Below, piece after piece: positions 8,141-17,829 of a DNA stretch of 64,000 nucleotides; position 1 is the stretch's first letter; the number at the start of each line of letters is the position of its first letter. Origin of the DNA: an uncultured bacterium (lineage in GTDB: Bacteria > Actinomycetota > Coriobacteriia > Coriobacteriales > Coriobacteriaceae); assembly GCA_905215065.1 (NCBI GenBank), contig CAJMOF010000005.1:82818-146817 (forward strand), in the 5' to 3' direction. Both the position numbers and the translations under genes were made by a program. The notes beneath the pieces are model-generated. The model was not told the DNA's origin, did not search any database, and saw only the letters and a program-made list of their open reading frames with translations.

Positions 8141-9328
8141 ATGTTCAACACCATCATCACCACGCTCAAGACGCTATTGCGTCGACCGAGTACATGGGTC
8201 TGGGGCGCGATCTTTCCCATTGCGCTTTCAACGATGTTCATGTTTATGTTTGCGAATCTGAGCTCCGACGGCAAGGTCGACCCGGTGCCGGTAGCCGTTG
8301 TCGCTGACGAAGCCTGGGGTGCTTCGTCCTTTAAGGACGTGGCGACCTCGCTTGCCAAGGAGGGCGACGATCAACTGCTCGATGTGAGCGAGTACGAAGA
8401 CTTGGCTGCCGCGCGCAAAGCGCTCAAGGCCGGCGAAGTCGCGGGCATCTACACGGTCGATGCCGCGGGCACGCCCAAGCTCACGCTGCTATCGAGTTAC
8501 GACGGCTCGCGTGCGTCGTCGGTGCTCACCGACCGTAGCATCCTGGAGACGGTGGCAAGCTCGTATACGCAAAATGCCGAGCTCATGTCCCAGATTGCCC
8601 AAGACAACCCGGCCGCCCTTGCCGACCCGGAGGCGGTTGCGCGCGCCCTGTCGCTCGAGGGCGGAACCCGCCGCGTGAGCCTGACGCGCACCACGCCCGA
8701 TGGCACGGTCATCTACTATTACGCGCTCTTTGGCCTGGTCGCGATGATGTCTGCGGAGTTTGCCGCTTTGAGCGTCGTCGATTTGCAACCCAATCTGTCG
8801 GGCCTTGGCGCGCGCCGCTGCGTGGGCGGCCTTTCCAAGACAGCGTCTCTGGCCGGCATCTTTGTCGGCTCGTGGCTGGTTTCCTTTGCCTCGATGGCGG
8901 TCGCGATTGGCTACGTGCGCCTAGTCGTTGGCGTCGACTTTGGCGGGCGCGAGGGGCTGTGCCTGCTGGGCGGTGCTGCATCCGCGCTTGCCGCCACGGG
9001 CCTGGGGCTCTTTGTGGGCACGCTTCCCGTTAAGGGTGGCAAGGCATCCAAGTCAGGCATCCTCACGGGCTTTGCCACCACGTGCGCCTTGTTCGCCGGC
9101 CTCTACGGCGAGCCGGCGATGGCGCTTGCCGACGACGTCGCCCGCGCCTGTCCGGCCGAGTGCTGGCTCAACCCCGTCAAGCTCATCTGCGACATGTTCA
9201 ATCGCCTGTATTTCTTTGAGGACTTGGGGCCCTTCACCGTCCGCGCCGGCGCGCTCGTCCTGATGGCCCTGGTGTTTGTCGCCGCCGCTACGCTGATCTT
9301 TGGAAGGAGCCGCTATGAGCACCTTTAA
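8141..9328 (+). CDS. ABC-2 type permease
   Basis: 395 residues with the ABC2_membrane_3 layout: one N-terminal helix (20-45), a large extracytoplasmic region (45-185), then five or six helices from ~190 to the end. It pairs with the second permease gene, which overlaps it by 14 nt, to form a heterodimeric export channel driven by the preceding ATPase. The substrate cannot be read from the sequence. Confidence 0.85.
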   Translation: MFNTIITTLKTLLRRPSTWVWGAIFPIALSTMFMFMFANLSSDGKVDPVPVAVVADEAWGASSFKDVATSLAKEGDDQLLDVSEYEDLAAARKALKAGEVAGIYTVDAAGTPKLTLLSSYDGSRASSVLTDRSILETVASSYTQNAELMSQIAQDNPAALADPEAVARALSLEGGTRRVSLTRTTPDGTVIYYYALFGLVAMMSAEFAALSVVDLQPNLSGLGARRCVGGLSKTASLAGIFVGSWLVSFASMAVAIGYVRLVVGVDFGGREGLCLLGGAASALAATGLGLFVGTLPVKGGKASKSGILTGFATTCALFAGLYGEPAMALADDVARACPAECWLNPVKLICDMFNRLYFFEDLGPFTVRAGALVLMALVFVAAATLIFGRSRYEHL

Positions 9329-10520
9329 GACTGCGCTTCGCATGGCGCTGGCGCACCCGTTCTACCTGCTCATCTATACGGTGTTCATCTCGCTCATGGG
9401 CGTATTCATCGCGGCCTCGGTGAGTTGGAACTCGTCGCAGCTTACCGAGTACAAGCCCTACGACACCAACGTGATCGTGGTCGACCGCGACAATAGCGAC
9501 CTTTCGCGGGCGCTTACCAAGCACCTGGGCTCACGGTTTGACCTGGTCACGGGCGTCGGCGACGACACGTACGACCTTGCGGATGCGCTCGCCAAGAGCA
9601 ACAGCGCCAAGGGCAGCGCCGACTGCGTGTTCTTTATCCCGGAGGGGTTTGAGGACGACTTGATCGCGGCCGCCCGTGCGGGGGAGGCCCTGCCCAAACT
9701 CGATGTGACGTACGGCTCCGGCACCATGGCGGCGGCGCTCTCGTCTGCCGAGGCCTCGCGCTGGATCTCGCTCGCGGGCGCTGCGGCGGCACTTGAGCCA
9801 GCTGCTTCCGACGGCGATGTCGCCAAGGCTGCCGAGCATGCTGCCGCCAAGCGTGCCGAGGTCCAGATTGAGCAGGTCAAGGTCGACTCGACTGCCGCCG
9901 CCACGCTCGAGTCGTACTTCAACTTTGGCGCGTACGCGATCATCTCGTCGGTCATCGTGTCGGTGGGACTGGTGTTCTCGGGCATGAACGAGCCCGAGCG
10001 CGTGCGCCGCATGGAGGCCGGCCCGGTCTCCGAGCGCCAGCGTTCGCTTGTCGTGTTCGCGGCTGCCGCGGTGCTCACCGTCTGCATCTGGTTTGTGTCG
10101 AGCATGATGGGTGTCGTGGGCTTTGCCGGCGCGGTTGCCGAGGTCGGCATGGGTCGTGTGTGTCTGGCGCTGGCGGCGACGTTTGCCCTGGCGTGCACGC
10201 CGCTGGCCGTTGGCTTTACGCTGTCGAGCTTGGGCGCGCGCGAGGAGCTGCTCAACGGCGTGGGCAACTTACTCGGCATGCTCATGACGTTTTTGGGCGG
10301 CGCCTGGATGCCGCTGTCGCTGATGGGTTCGGCCGTGCAGACCGCGGCGCATTTTGTGCCGACGTTTTGGGTGAACGACGCGATCAGCAAGGCGCTCGCC
10401 GCGGACCTGACGTCCACCGTGCTGGGCGACATCGCCTGCGATCTGGGCGTCACGGTGCTCTTTGCCGCGGCCATCGCCGCCGTAGGCCTAGCCCTCGCGC
10501 ACAACAAATCCCACGCCTAG
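9315..10520 (+). CDS. ABC-2 type permease, second subunit
   Basis: 401 residues with the same layout as the preceding permease: N-terminal helix at 12-38, an Ala-rich external region to ~205, and a six-helix C-terminal block. The start ATG at 9315 has AAGGAG seven bases before it, inside the end of the previous gene; the 5-codon longer frame was not used. Both permeases have diverged but probably come from one duplication. A GGGGAC palindrome begins five bases after the stop. Confidence 0.85.
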   Translation: MSTFKTALRMALAHPFYLLIYTVFISLMGVFIAASVSWNSSQLTEYKPYDTNVIVVDRDNSDLSRALTKHLGSRFDLVTGVGDDTYDLADALAKSNSAKGSADCVFFIPEGFEDDLIAAARAGEALPKLDVTYGSGTMAAALSSAEASRWISLAGAAAALEPAASDGDVAKAAEHAAAKRAEVQIEQVKVDSTAAATLESYFNFGAYAIISSVIVSVGLVFSGMNEPERVRRMEAGPVSERQRSLVVFAAAAVLTVCIWFVSSMMGVVGFAGAVAEVGMGRVCLALAATFALACTPLAVGFTLSSLGAREELLNGVGNLLGMLMTFLGGAWMPLSLMGSAVQTAAHFVPTFWVNDAISKALAADLTSTVLGDIACDLGVTVLFAAAIAAVGLALAHNKSHA

Positions 10521-10525
10521 CCACC

Positions 10526-10679
10526 TAGTCATTGGGGACAGTCTTTGCCGATTCGCCGGCAGGGCTGGCAGGGACTGTCCCAATATGTCGGCACTTGGGG
10601 ACGCTCCTTTCCTGCCGGCACTCATTGGGGACAGACTTAAATGAGCGATTTCACTCATTTAAGTCTGTCCCCAATGAGT
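10526..10679. repeat. GGGGAC palindrome cluster 1
   Basis: Two palindromes. The first runs from TAGTCATTGGGGACAGTC at 10526 to GACTGTCCCAAT near 10584, around a GCCGGC-rich centre. The second is a perfect 26-bp inverted repeat, 10620-10645 (ACTCATTGGGGACAGACTTA...) with 10654-10679. Related copies occur at 14162-14332, 22849, 44227, 44369 and 53133. The pattern resembles REP sequences mobilised by REP-associated tyrosine transposases, but no such gene is in the window. The rest of the 10521-10775 gap (10680-10775) is AT-richer and should hold the promoter of the next operon. Confidence 0.88.
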
Positions 10680-10775
10680 AGGTTGGAAAAAAGTCGCGCA
10701 CGTCGCTTAAAAATAGTTCGCCCAGGTTTACTATTACCCTAGAAAAGTAGCAGAAGGCTAACAACGGGGGATAAC

Positions 10776-11489
<714 letters not shown>

Positions 11490-11497
11490 GCGGCGCC

Positions 11498-14164
11498 ATG
11501 ACACCTCTCGCAAAACGTCTCCCGCGCGAGCTGCGCCGCAATATCGGCAAGTACCTGGGCATCTTTTTGCTTATGTGCGGAAGCATCGCCCTTACCTCGG
11601 GCTTTTTGCTCGCGGCGCATTCCATCGGCTGCCTCATCGACGACATGCGCGACGAGTACACGATCGAGGACGGCCGCGTGACCACCTCCTTCGAGGCTAC
11701 CAAAGACCAGCTCAAGGCCGCCGAGGATGCAGCCGGCGACGTCGGCGGCGTTACGTTCTACAAGAACTTCTCTATCGACGTCATCATCAAAAAGGCGGCT
11801 GGCGACGACGGCACCAAGCGCACCCTGCGCACCTACGCGCATCGCACCAAGGTTGACATTGCGTCCTACTGCGAAGGCAGGCAGCCCAAGACGGACGATG
11901 AAGTGGCAATCGACCGTGTCTTCGCCACCAACAACGACCTCGCCGTGGGCGATAAGGTCGAGCTTGAGGGCCGCACCTACACCATCTGCGGCATCATGAC
12001 CCAGCCCGATAGCCAGGCGTTGTTCCTCGACAATTCGGACTTTACGGTGAACACCATCACGTACGGCGTGGCCGAGGTCACCGACGCCGGCTTTGCCGCG
12101 CTTGAGGACGCCGGCGGCGCGCCTGCCTACACCTACTCCTTTACCTTTACCGATCGCGACCTCCCCACCGCGGACCGCATCGATGCGGAGCAGGATATGG
12201 TCGAGGCGCTGACCGATGCCGATGCGCGCGTGGACGATCTGATCGATGCCGATTCCAACCAGGGCATTGGCTATGCGCGCGACGACGTGGACGGCGACTC
12301 CATGATGTGGATGACGTTGCTCGACATCATCATCGTGATCATGGCGTTTGTCTTTGTGGTGCTCACCGACGCCACCATCGAGGAGGAGAGCGCCATTATC
12401 GGCACGCTGCTCGCCAGCGGCTATCGCCGCCGCGAGATCGTGCTGCACTACCTGGCACTTCCCGCCATCGTGGGCGTGGTCGCGGCGCTTTTGGGCACCG
12501 CACTCGGCGTTGCGTTCTTTACCGAGCCCATGCGCGGTCTCTACTACGGCTCGTACAGCCTGCCGCCCTTCCAGGTGTACTGGAGCTGGGAGATCTTCGT
12601 GAAGTGTGCCGTGGTTCCCGCCGCCGCGCTCATTCTCATCACGCTGGTGGGCCTGCTTCGCAAGATGGGCAAGACGCCGTTGCAGTTCCTTCGTCACGAG
12701 GCGAGCGGCAAATCGGGCACCAAGCGCGGTCTGCGGCTGCCGGAGCGCATGGGCTTTGTCTCGCGCTTCCGCCTGCGCGTCTTCCTGCGCAACCTGGGCA
12801 ACTTCGCCACGCTCTTCGTGGGCATTGCGTTTGCCTCGCTGCTGCTGCTCTTTGGCCTGGCGATTCTGCCCACGATGACGCACTACGCGGACAACCTCGA
12901 GACGAGCCTGGTCGCCGAGCACCAGTACACGCTTAAGGCTCCGCTGGAGCTCGAGGGCACTGCCGAGGAGCGCGAGCAGTGGTCGGCACTCGAGCGCTTG
13001 CAGTCGGTTGACGGCGCGCTGCTTTCCGCCGCCCAGGATGCCGATGACGAGCTTGACGACGCGGCCGATGCGGCGCAGGCGGCGACCGATGCCGCGACTG
13101 CATCTCCGTCTGCCGAGAGCTTGGCCGCGGCGCAGGATGCGCTTGCCAAGGTCCAGGACAAGAAGGATGCGCTCTACGCGCGCCTTGACGATCTTGCCGA
13201 TGCCCTCGGCTGCAACCGCGACGAGGCTATCGACCTGATCGACAAGGCCTCTAAGATCGACACCGACAACGATGACATTCACCCGGTTAACACGACCGAC
13301 AACGGTGCGACCAAGATTGCACAGGCCGAGAAATACGCTGTCTACCAGCTGCAGTACGATCGCGGCGACGGAAACGGCGAGGAGACGATTTCTGTCTACG
13401 GCATCTCGGCAAGCTCGCGCTACTGGAAGGGTCTCAACATCGGCGACGGACACGTCGTCTTTGGCGGCGGCCTGCTCGATAAGTTTGGCTGGAGCGAGGG
13501 CCAGAAGGTCACACTCAGCGATAAGTACGAGGGCGAGCATTATTCCCTTGAGTACGCGGGCAAGGACTATGCCTGGGGCTCCAAGTCGGACATGAATATC
13601 TATATGAGTATCGATGACTTTAACGAGCTGTTCGACAACGATGCCGCCTACTTTAACGGCTATGTGAGCGACGAGAAGCTCGACCTCGACGCGCGCTACT
13701 TTGCCGGCGACACCACGCCCGACGACATGCGCGCCGTGGGCGACCAGTTCATCGGCATGATGAGCAAAATGATCGGCATGATGGTCGGGCTCGCGGTGTT
13801 TATCTTCCTGCTGTTTATGTACCTGCTGACCAAGGCCGTGATCGACCACAGCGCCCGTTCGATCAGCTATATGAAAGTCTTTGGCTATCGAGATAGCGAG
13901 ATCTCGCATCTGTACATCCGCTCGATCACGCTGTGCGTGGCGGCGTCGCTCGTGCTGAGCCTGCCGGTGATCATCGGCTCGCTCACGGCCATCTTCCGCT
14001 CTATGCTGCTCGCCTATAACGGCAATATCGAGATTTACGTGCCGACCTGGTCCATGGCGGCATGCGTCGGCATTGGCTTTGCGACCTACCTGGTCGTGGC
14101 GTTGCTACACACGCGCTCTATCAAGCGCGTCAGCCTGGCCGAGGCCCTCAAAGTCCAAGAGTAG
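11498..14164 (+). CDS. FtsX-like ABC permease (large, two FtsX domains)
   Basis: 888-residue permease. After an N-terminal helix (~15-40) and an extracellular region come three helices of the first FtsX domain (~275-400), a further helix near 430-455, a ~270-residue extracellular region, and the second FtsX domain (~760-885). Residues ~490-590 hold an Asp/Ala-rich, probably coiled-coil segment (DADDELDDAADAAQ). An upstream TTG start at 11483 is in frame, but the ATG at 11498 is preferred. The TAG stop is also the first three bases of a GGGGAC repeat. Partner of the preceding ATPase. Confidence 0.88.
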   Translation: MTPLAKRLPRELRRNIGKYLGIFLLMCGSIALTSGFLLAAHSIGCLIDDMRDEYTIEDGRVTTSFEATKDQLKAAEDAAGDVGGVTFYKNFSIDVIIKKAAGDDGTKRTLRTYAHRTKVDIASYCEGRQPKTDDEVAIDRVFATNNDLAVGDKVELEGRTYTICGIMTQPDSQALFLDNSDFTVNTITYGVAEVTDAGFAALEDAGGAPAYTYSFTFTDRDLPTADRIDAEQDMVEALTDADARVDDLIDADSNQGIGYARDDVDGDSMMWMTLLDIIIVIMAFVFVVLTDATIEEESAIIGTLLASGYRRREIVLHYLALPAIVGVVAALLGTALGVAFFTEPMRGLYYGSYSLPPFQVYWSWEIFVKCAVVPAAALILITLVGLLRKMGKTPLQFLRHEASGKSGTKRGLRLPERMGFVSRFRLRVFLRNLGNFATLFVGIAFASLLLLFGLAILPTMTHYADNLETSLVAEHQYTLKAPLELEGTAEEREQWSALERLQSVDGALLSAAQDADDELDDAADAAQAATDAATASPSAESLAAAQDALAKVQDKKDALYARLDDLADALGCNRDEAIDLIDKASKIDTDNDDIHPVNTTDNGATKIAQAEKYAVYQLQYDRGDGNGEETISVYGISASSRYWKGLNIGDGHVVFGGGLLDKFGWSEGQKVTLSDKYEGEHYSLEYAGKDYAWGSKSDMNIYMSIDDFNELFDNDAAYFNGYVSDEKLDLDARYFAGDTTPDDMRAVGDQFIGMMSKMIGMMVGLAVFIFLLFMYLLTKAVIDHSARSISYMKVFGYRDSEISHLYIRSITLCVAASLVLSLPVIIGSLTAIFRSMLLAYNGNIEIYVPTWSMAACVGIGFATYLVVALLHTRSIKRVSLAEALKVQE

Positions 14165-14332
14165 TCATCGGGGACGTTCTTAAACGACTAGCCATTGGGG
14201 ACAGTCTTTGCCGATTCGCCGGCTCGCCGGCCGGGCTGGCAAGGACTGTCCCCAACTGCCGGAAGGGAGGCACTCATTTAAGTCCGTCCCCAATGAGTGG
14301 TTTCAGTCATTTAAGTCTGTCCCCAATGAGTG
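14162..14332. repeat. GGGGAC palindrome cluster 2
   Basis: Begins with TAGTCATCGGGGACGTTCTT, whose TAG is the permease stop codon and which closes with ACGACTA at 14190. Next, 14194-14254 closely matches the first palindrome of the 10.5-kb cluster (GGGGACAGTCTTTGCCGATT). At 14271-14332 are two tandem copies of a CACTCATTTAAGTC-GTCCCCAATGAGTG motif. The 14165-14426 gap otherwise contains only the next gene's upstream region. Confidence 0.87.
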
Positions 14333-14426
14333 CCTAACGACTCGGTGTTGCGCTTGACTTCAACCCCACTTCAATGGGTACCATCCTCTATGTCTGTAAC
14401 GCCATATAGACCGAGGGGATATAACT

Positions 14427-15632
14427 ATGACCGCAACTGCACCCGCAGCACCCGCTAAGGTGTACTTCACCAACCTGCGCACGCATGCTCGCGAGAGCCA
14501 GCTTGACAAGCTTAAGCGCCTCATCCGTCGCGCCGGCATTGAGCAGATCGACTTCGAGAACAAGTTCGTCGCTATCAAGATTCACTTTGGCGAGCTGGGC
14601 AACCTGAGCTTTTTGCGCCCCAACTACGCCCGCGCCGTCGCGGACGTCGTGAAGGAGCTGGGCGGCAAGCCCTTCCTCACCGATTGCAACACGCTCTATG
14701 TGGGCAGCCGCAAAAACGCGCTCGAGCACATCGACACCGCCTACCAGAACGGCTTTACCCCGTATGCCACGGGTTGCCAGATTATCATCGCCGACGGCCT
14801 CAAGGGTACCGACGAGGCGCTCGTCCCGGTCGAGGGCGGTGAGTACGTGCGCGAGGCAAAGATCGGCCAGGCACTCATGGATGCCGACATCGTGATCAGC
14901 CTTACGCACTTTAAGGGTCATGAGCAGGCGGGCTTTGGCGGCGCCATGAAGAACCTGGGCATGGGAGGCGGCAGCCGTGCCGGCAAGATGGAGCAGCATG
15001 CCGCCGGCAAGCCGAGCGTCGATACTACCAACTGCGTAGGTTGCCGTGCCTGCAAGAAGATTTGCGCGCACAGTGCCATCACGTTTGACGGTACGCGTGA
15101 GCGCGAGCTTGCCAACGGCAGCACCCGCACGGTTCACGTGGCTACCATCGACCATGATCGCTGCGTGGGCTGCGGACGCTGCATTGCGGCGTGCAACCAG
15201 GACTGCATCAAGCCCGACTATGACGCCGCGGCCGACGTACTCAACTACAAGATCGCCGAGTACACCAAGGCCATCGTTGACGGACGCCCGAGCTTCCACA
15301 TCTCGCTCGCCATGGACATCAGCCCTAACTGCGATTGCCATCCCGAAAACGACACGCCCATCGTCAACGATATCGGCATGTTCGCGAGCTTCGATCCGGT
15401 CGCCATCGACCAGGCCTGTGCCGATGCCGTCCTGGCATCCGAGCCGCTGCCCAACACCGAGCTTACCGACAGCGCCGCCAAGATGGAGCATAACCACGAG
15501 CATCTGGAGGGCGAGCAGGCGCGCGATCCCTTCTGCATCACGCATCCCGACACCGACTGGCGCGCCTGCATCGCGCACGCCGAGAAGATCGGCCTGGGCA
15601 CGAGCAAGTACGAGCTCATCGAGGTCAAGTAG
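14427..15632 (+). CDS. DUF362 protein with two [4Fe-4S] ferredoxin motifs
   Basis: 401 residues. The N-terminal two-thirds is the DUF362 fold (IKIHFGELGN near 50 and SLTHFKGHEQAGFGGAMKNLGMG near 155-178). An inserted bacterial ferredoxin segment (~195-265) has CVGCRACKKIC and CVGCGRCIAACNQDC, then DUF362 resumes with a CDCHPENDTPIVNDIG motif. Such proteins are common in anaerobes and presumed to be redox or cofactor proteins; the reaction is unknown. Single gene: its ATG is preceded by GAGGGGAT and a clear terminator follows. Confidence 0.88.
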   Translation: MTATAPAAPAKVYFTNLRTHARESQLDKLKRLIRRAGIEQIDFENKFVAIKIHFGELGNLSFLRPNYARAVADVVKELGGKPFLTDCNTLYVGSRKNALEHIDTAYQNGFTPYATGCQIIIADGLKGTDEALVPVEGGEYVREAKIGQALMDADIVISLTHFKGHEQAGFGGAMKNLGMGGGSRAGKMEQHAAGKPSVDTTNCVGCRACKKICAHSAITFDGTRERELANGSTRTVHVATIDHDRCVGCGRCIAACNQDCIKPDYDAAADVLNYKIAEYTKAIVDGRPSFHISLAMDISPNCDCHPENDTPIVNDIGMFASFDPVAIDQACADAVLASEPLPNTELTDSAAKMEHNHEHLEGEQARDPFCITHPDTDWRACIAHAEKIGLGTSKYELIEVK

Positions 15633-15684
15633 CACCTGTCTATTGGACAAAACAAGCGCCTTTGTAGCGCAACGTTAGCAAAAG

Positions 15685-15718
15685 CCGCCCGCGAGCACAG
15701 CTCTCGCGGGCGGTTTTT
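15685..15718 (+). terminator. Intrinsic terminator of the DUF362 gene
   Basis: 11-bp stem CCGCCCGCGAG / CTCGCGGGCGG with a short loop and five Ts. An inverted-repeat element starts at its last base. Confidence 0.85.
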
Positions 15719-15843
15719 CGGAAGTATGCGGCAAATTTCGAGACCGCCGAGTACACGACGTTTTTTGGCAACAAAACCCCTGATTAATTGTTGCTAAAAC
15801 TGCGGTCTGGTCGGCAGTTCCAGATTTTGCCGCATACTTCCGA
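15718..15843. repeat. Inverted-repeat element D (126 bp)
   Basis: Arms 15718-15735 (TCGGAAGTATGCGGCAAA) and 15826-15843 are perfectly complementary over 18 bp. The interior contains a smaller partial hairpin (TTGGCAACAAAA...TTGTTGCTAAAA). Immediately outside the right arm is AAAATAGGGGGT, a string also present inside unit A at about 4595. It lies between convergent genes. Confidence 0.8.
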
Positions 15844-15883
15844 AAATAGGGGGTCAGATAAAGCCCCGGACGTTGCTTTTTGC

Positions 15884-16849
15884 CTAAAAATTCTTTCCGA
15901 GGAAGTCGTCAACCGTATTCCAGTAGAGCTCGGGGTCAACTTGCGCACTCTTGGCGTGGGTGGCGCCATGGATGGTGAGCTTTTGCTTGACCTTGCTGGC
16001 GCACGCGTCGTAGTTTTGGTCGAGCATGTCGTACGGCACAAAGGTGTCCTGGTCGCCGTGGATAAACAGCATGGGAACCGTCGCGTGTTTGAGTTGCTCC
16101 ACACTGCTCGCCTTATGAAAGTCGTAGTCCGCGCGCACGTTGCACACCAAGTTTGCTACATCGAGCAAGGGAAAGCTGGGCAGGCCGAACACGTCCTTGA
16201 GCTGCAGAGAGAACTCGTCCCAAACACTCGTATAACCACAGTCCTCGATGATGCATTTCACGTTGGACGGCAAAGATTCTCCCGCCACGTTCATGGCGGT
16301 CGCCGCGCCCATCGATTCGCCAAAGACGAGAATGCGCGCCTGGGGGTCAGCCTGAACGATTCGCTCGATCCATGCGACGACATCGAGCCGCTCGGGCCAG
16401 CCCATGCCGATATAGTCGCCGCCGGAGCGCTCGTGGGCGCGGGCGGCAGGTGCGAGTACGTTCATGCCGCGGTCATGGAATCGTTTGACGTATCGGGCCA
16501 TGCCGATGGGCTCGTTGGTATATCCATGCAGGCAGACGGCGTAATCGTGGGTGTTCTCCGAGGCGGCAAAATACCAAGCGGCGAGCTCGGTTCCGTCATC
16601 TGCGGTGAGGCTGCTGCTCTTGCGGTGTTCTTTAAACCATGCCCGCGCCTCGGTGTCCTCGGCATCCGGCTGCTCACCGTCTTTGTCGTTCTTGCTATCC
16701 TGCATCATCTTCATGGTGTACGGCGCGCGGGGATTCAGCGCGAAGTCAAACAGAAAGTTGCCGGCAAATCCGAGCAGCGCAACGACAACCACAAGTGCAA
16801 CGATGCCGGCTATCTTGAGCTTTCGATGGGAATGTGCGTTTTGAGCCAT
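15884..16849 (-). CDS. Membrane-anchored alpha/beta hydrolase
   Basis: 321 residues. An N-terminal helix (~12-35) serves as signal anchor, so the catalytic domain faces outside. Expected elements: CLHGYTNEP (oxyanion loop), nucleophile Ser in FGESMGAAT, acid in HGDQDTFVP, and His in GATHAKS. Related to the YfhR/BEM46 type; substrate unknown. Single gene, convergent with the DUF362 gene and divergent from the hemolysin III gene. The ATG has AGGAGAATACCGC ahead of it. Confidence 0.87.
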   Translation of the reverse strand: MAQNAHSHRKLKIAGIVALVVVVALLGFAGNFLFDFALNPRAPYTMKMMQDSKNDKDGEQPDAEDTEARAWFKEHRKSSSLTADDGTELAAWYFAASENTHDYAVCLHGYTNEPIGMARYVKRFHDRGMNVLAPAARAHERSGGDYIGMGWPERLDVVAWIERIVQADPQARILVFGESMGAATAMNVAGESLPSNVKCIIEDCGYTSVWDEFSLQLKDVFGLPSFPLLDVANLVCNVRADYDFHKASSVEQLKHATVPMLFIHGDQDTFVPYDMLDQNYDACASKVKQKLTIHGATHAKSAQVDPELYWNTVDDFLGKNF

Positions 16850-16994
16850 GCGGTATTCTCCTATAAGATGTTAATACATCAACATTTAATGCAAGCGCAT
16901 TATGGACGTTCACCGTTGATGCGTCAACAGGCAAAGAATGGGTAAACAAAAGGTCGCGTATGGTGCAAATTTCGCACGTACCCAGACGCTTTGA

Positions 16995-17000
16995 TATAGT
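16995..17000 (+). promoter_or_regulatory. Candidate -10 box (TATAGT) for the hemolysin III gene
   Basis: TATAGT lies 35 bp before the chosen start, in an AT-richer gap of 186 bp between divergent genes. No good TTGACA is visible at the right distance, so the call is weak. Confidence 0.4.
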
Positions 17001-17035
17001 GTTGAGAACTCTTTACGTTGGAGGATGTAACCGGC

Positions 17036-17719
17036 ATGTCCGATTCGAGCGACAGTTCTAAGCCGCGACCCAAGACCGCGGCCGTTCCACACTACACGGT
17101 GGGCGAGGAGATCATGAACTCCGTCACCCATGGTGTCGGCTGCCTGCTGGGTATCGCGGGCCTGGTGCTCCTGATCGTATTCGCCGCCCTGCGCGGCGGA
17201 GGCCCGGCCCACATGGCCGCGGCGATTGTCTATGGCGTTAGCATTATTCTCGAATACCTTGCCTCCACGCTCTACCATGCGATTCAGCCCGCAGGCGCCA
17301 AGCGCGTGTTTCGCATTATCGACCACAGCTGCATCTACTTGCTCATAGCCGGCAGCTATACGCCGTTTTGCCTCATCACGCTTGCAAACGACGGCGGCCC
17401 TGCGCTGTTCTTTGCCGTATGGGCCATCGCCATTATCGGCATCGCCCTCGAGTGCTTTATGCGCGAGCGTCAACCGCACTGGGTAAGTGGCCTGGTCTAC
17501 CTGCTGATGGGCTGGCTCGTTGTTTTTAAGCTGCCCGAACTTGTGGCACTGCTCAACCCCGTGGCACTTGCCCTGCTCGCCGTCGGCGGCGTGTGCTACA
17601 CCGCGGGCGTGCCGTTCTATATCGCCAAAAATGTGCGCTATCTACACAGCGTGTTTCACCTGTGGGTGCTCGCCGGCAGCATCTTCCAGTTCATGGCGGT
17701 GATCCTCTTCGTAATCTAG
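17036..17719 (+). CDS. Hemolysin III family (PAQR-fold) membrane protein
   Basis: 227 residues with seven predicted membrane segments from ~35 to the end. The HlyIII/YqfA signature is present: EEIMNSVTHGVG near 23-34, a Tyr-His-Ala pattern (STLYHAI), DHSCIYLLIAGSYTPF, and the late HxxFH-type segment (YLHSVFHLWVL). Members are zinc-site hydrolase-like membrane proteins; the haemolysin name is historical. The TTG at 17018 overlaps the GGAGG ribosome site, so the ATG at 17036 was chosen. Confidence 0.9.
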   Translation: MSDSSDSSKPRPKTAAVPHYTVGEEIMNSVTHGVGCLLGIAGLVLLIVFAALRGGGPAHMAAAIVYGVSIILEYLASTLYHAIQPAGAKRVFRIIDHSCIYLLIAGSYTPFCLITLANDGGPALFFAVWAIAIIGIALECFMRERQPHWVSGLVYLLMGWLVVFKLPELVALLNPVALALLAVGGVCYTAGVPFYIAKNVRYLHSVFHLWVLAGSIFQFMAVILFVI

Positions 17720-17829
17720 CGACCACGCCTGCGCGCCCGCGTCCTCGTTTGGGCGCTGGCACAATTGCCGTATCCGCCATCAACGTTTTACCCTGACGTC
17801 CCGAATCTTGGAGGTTCGAGAAACTCCCG

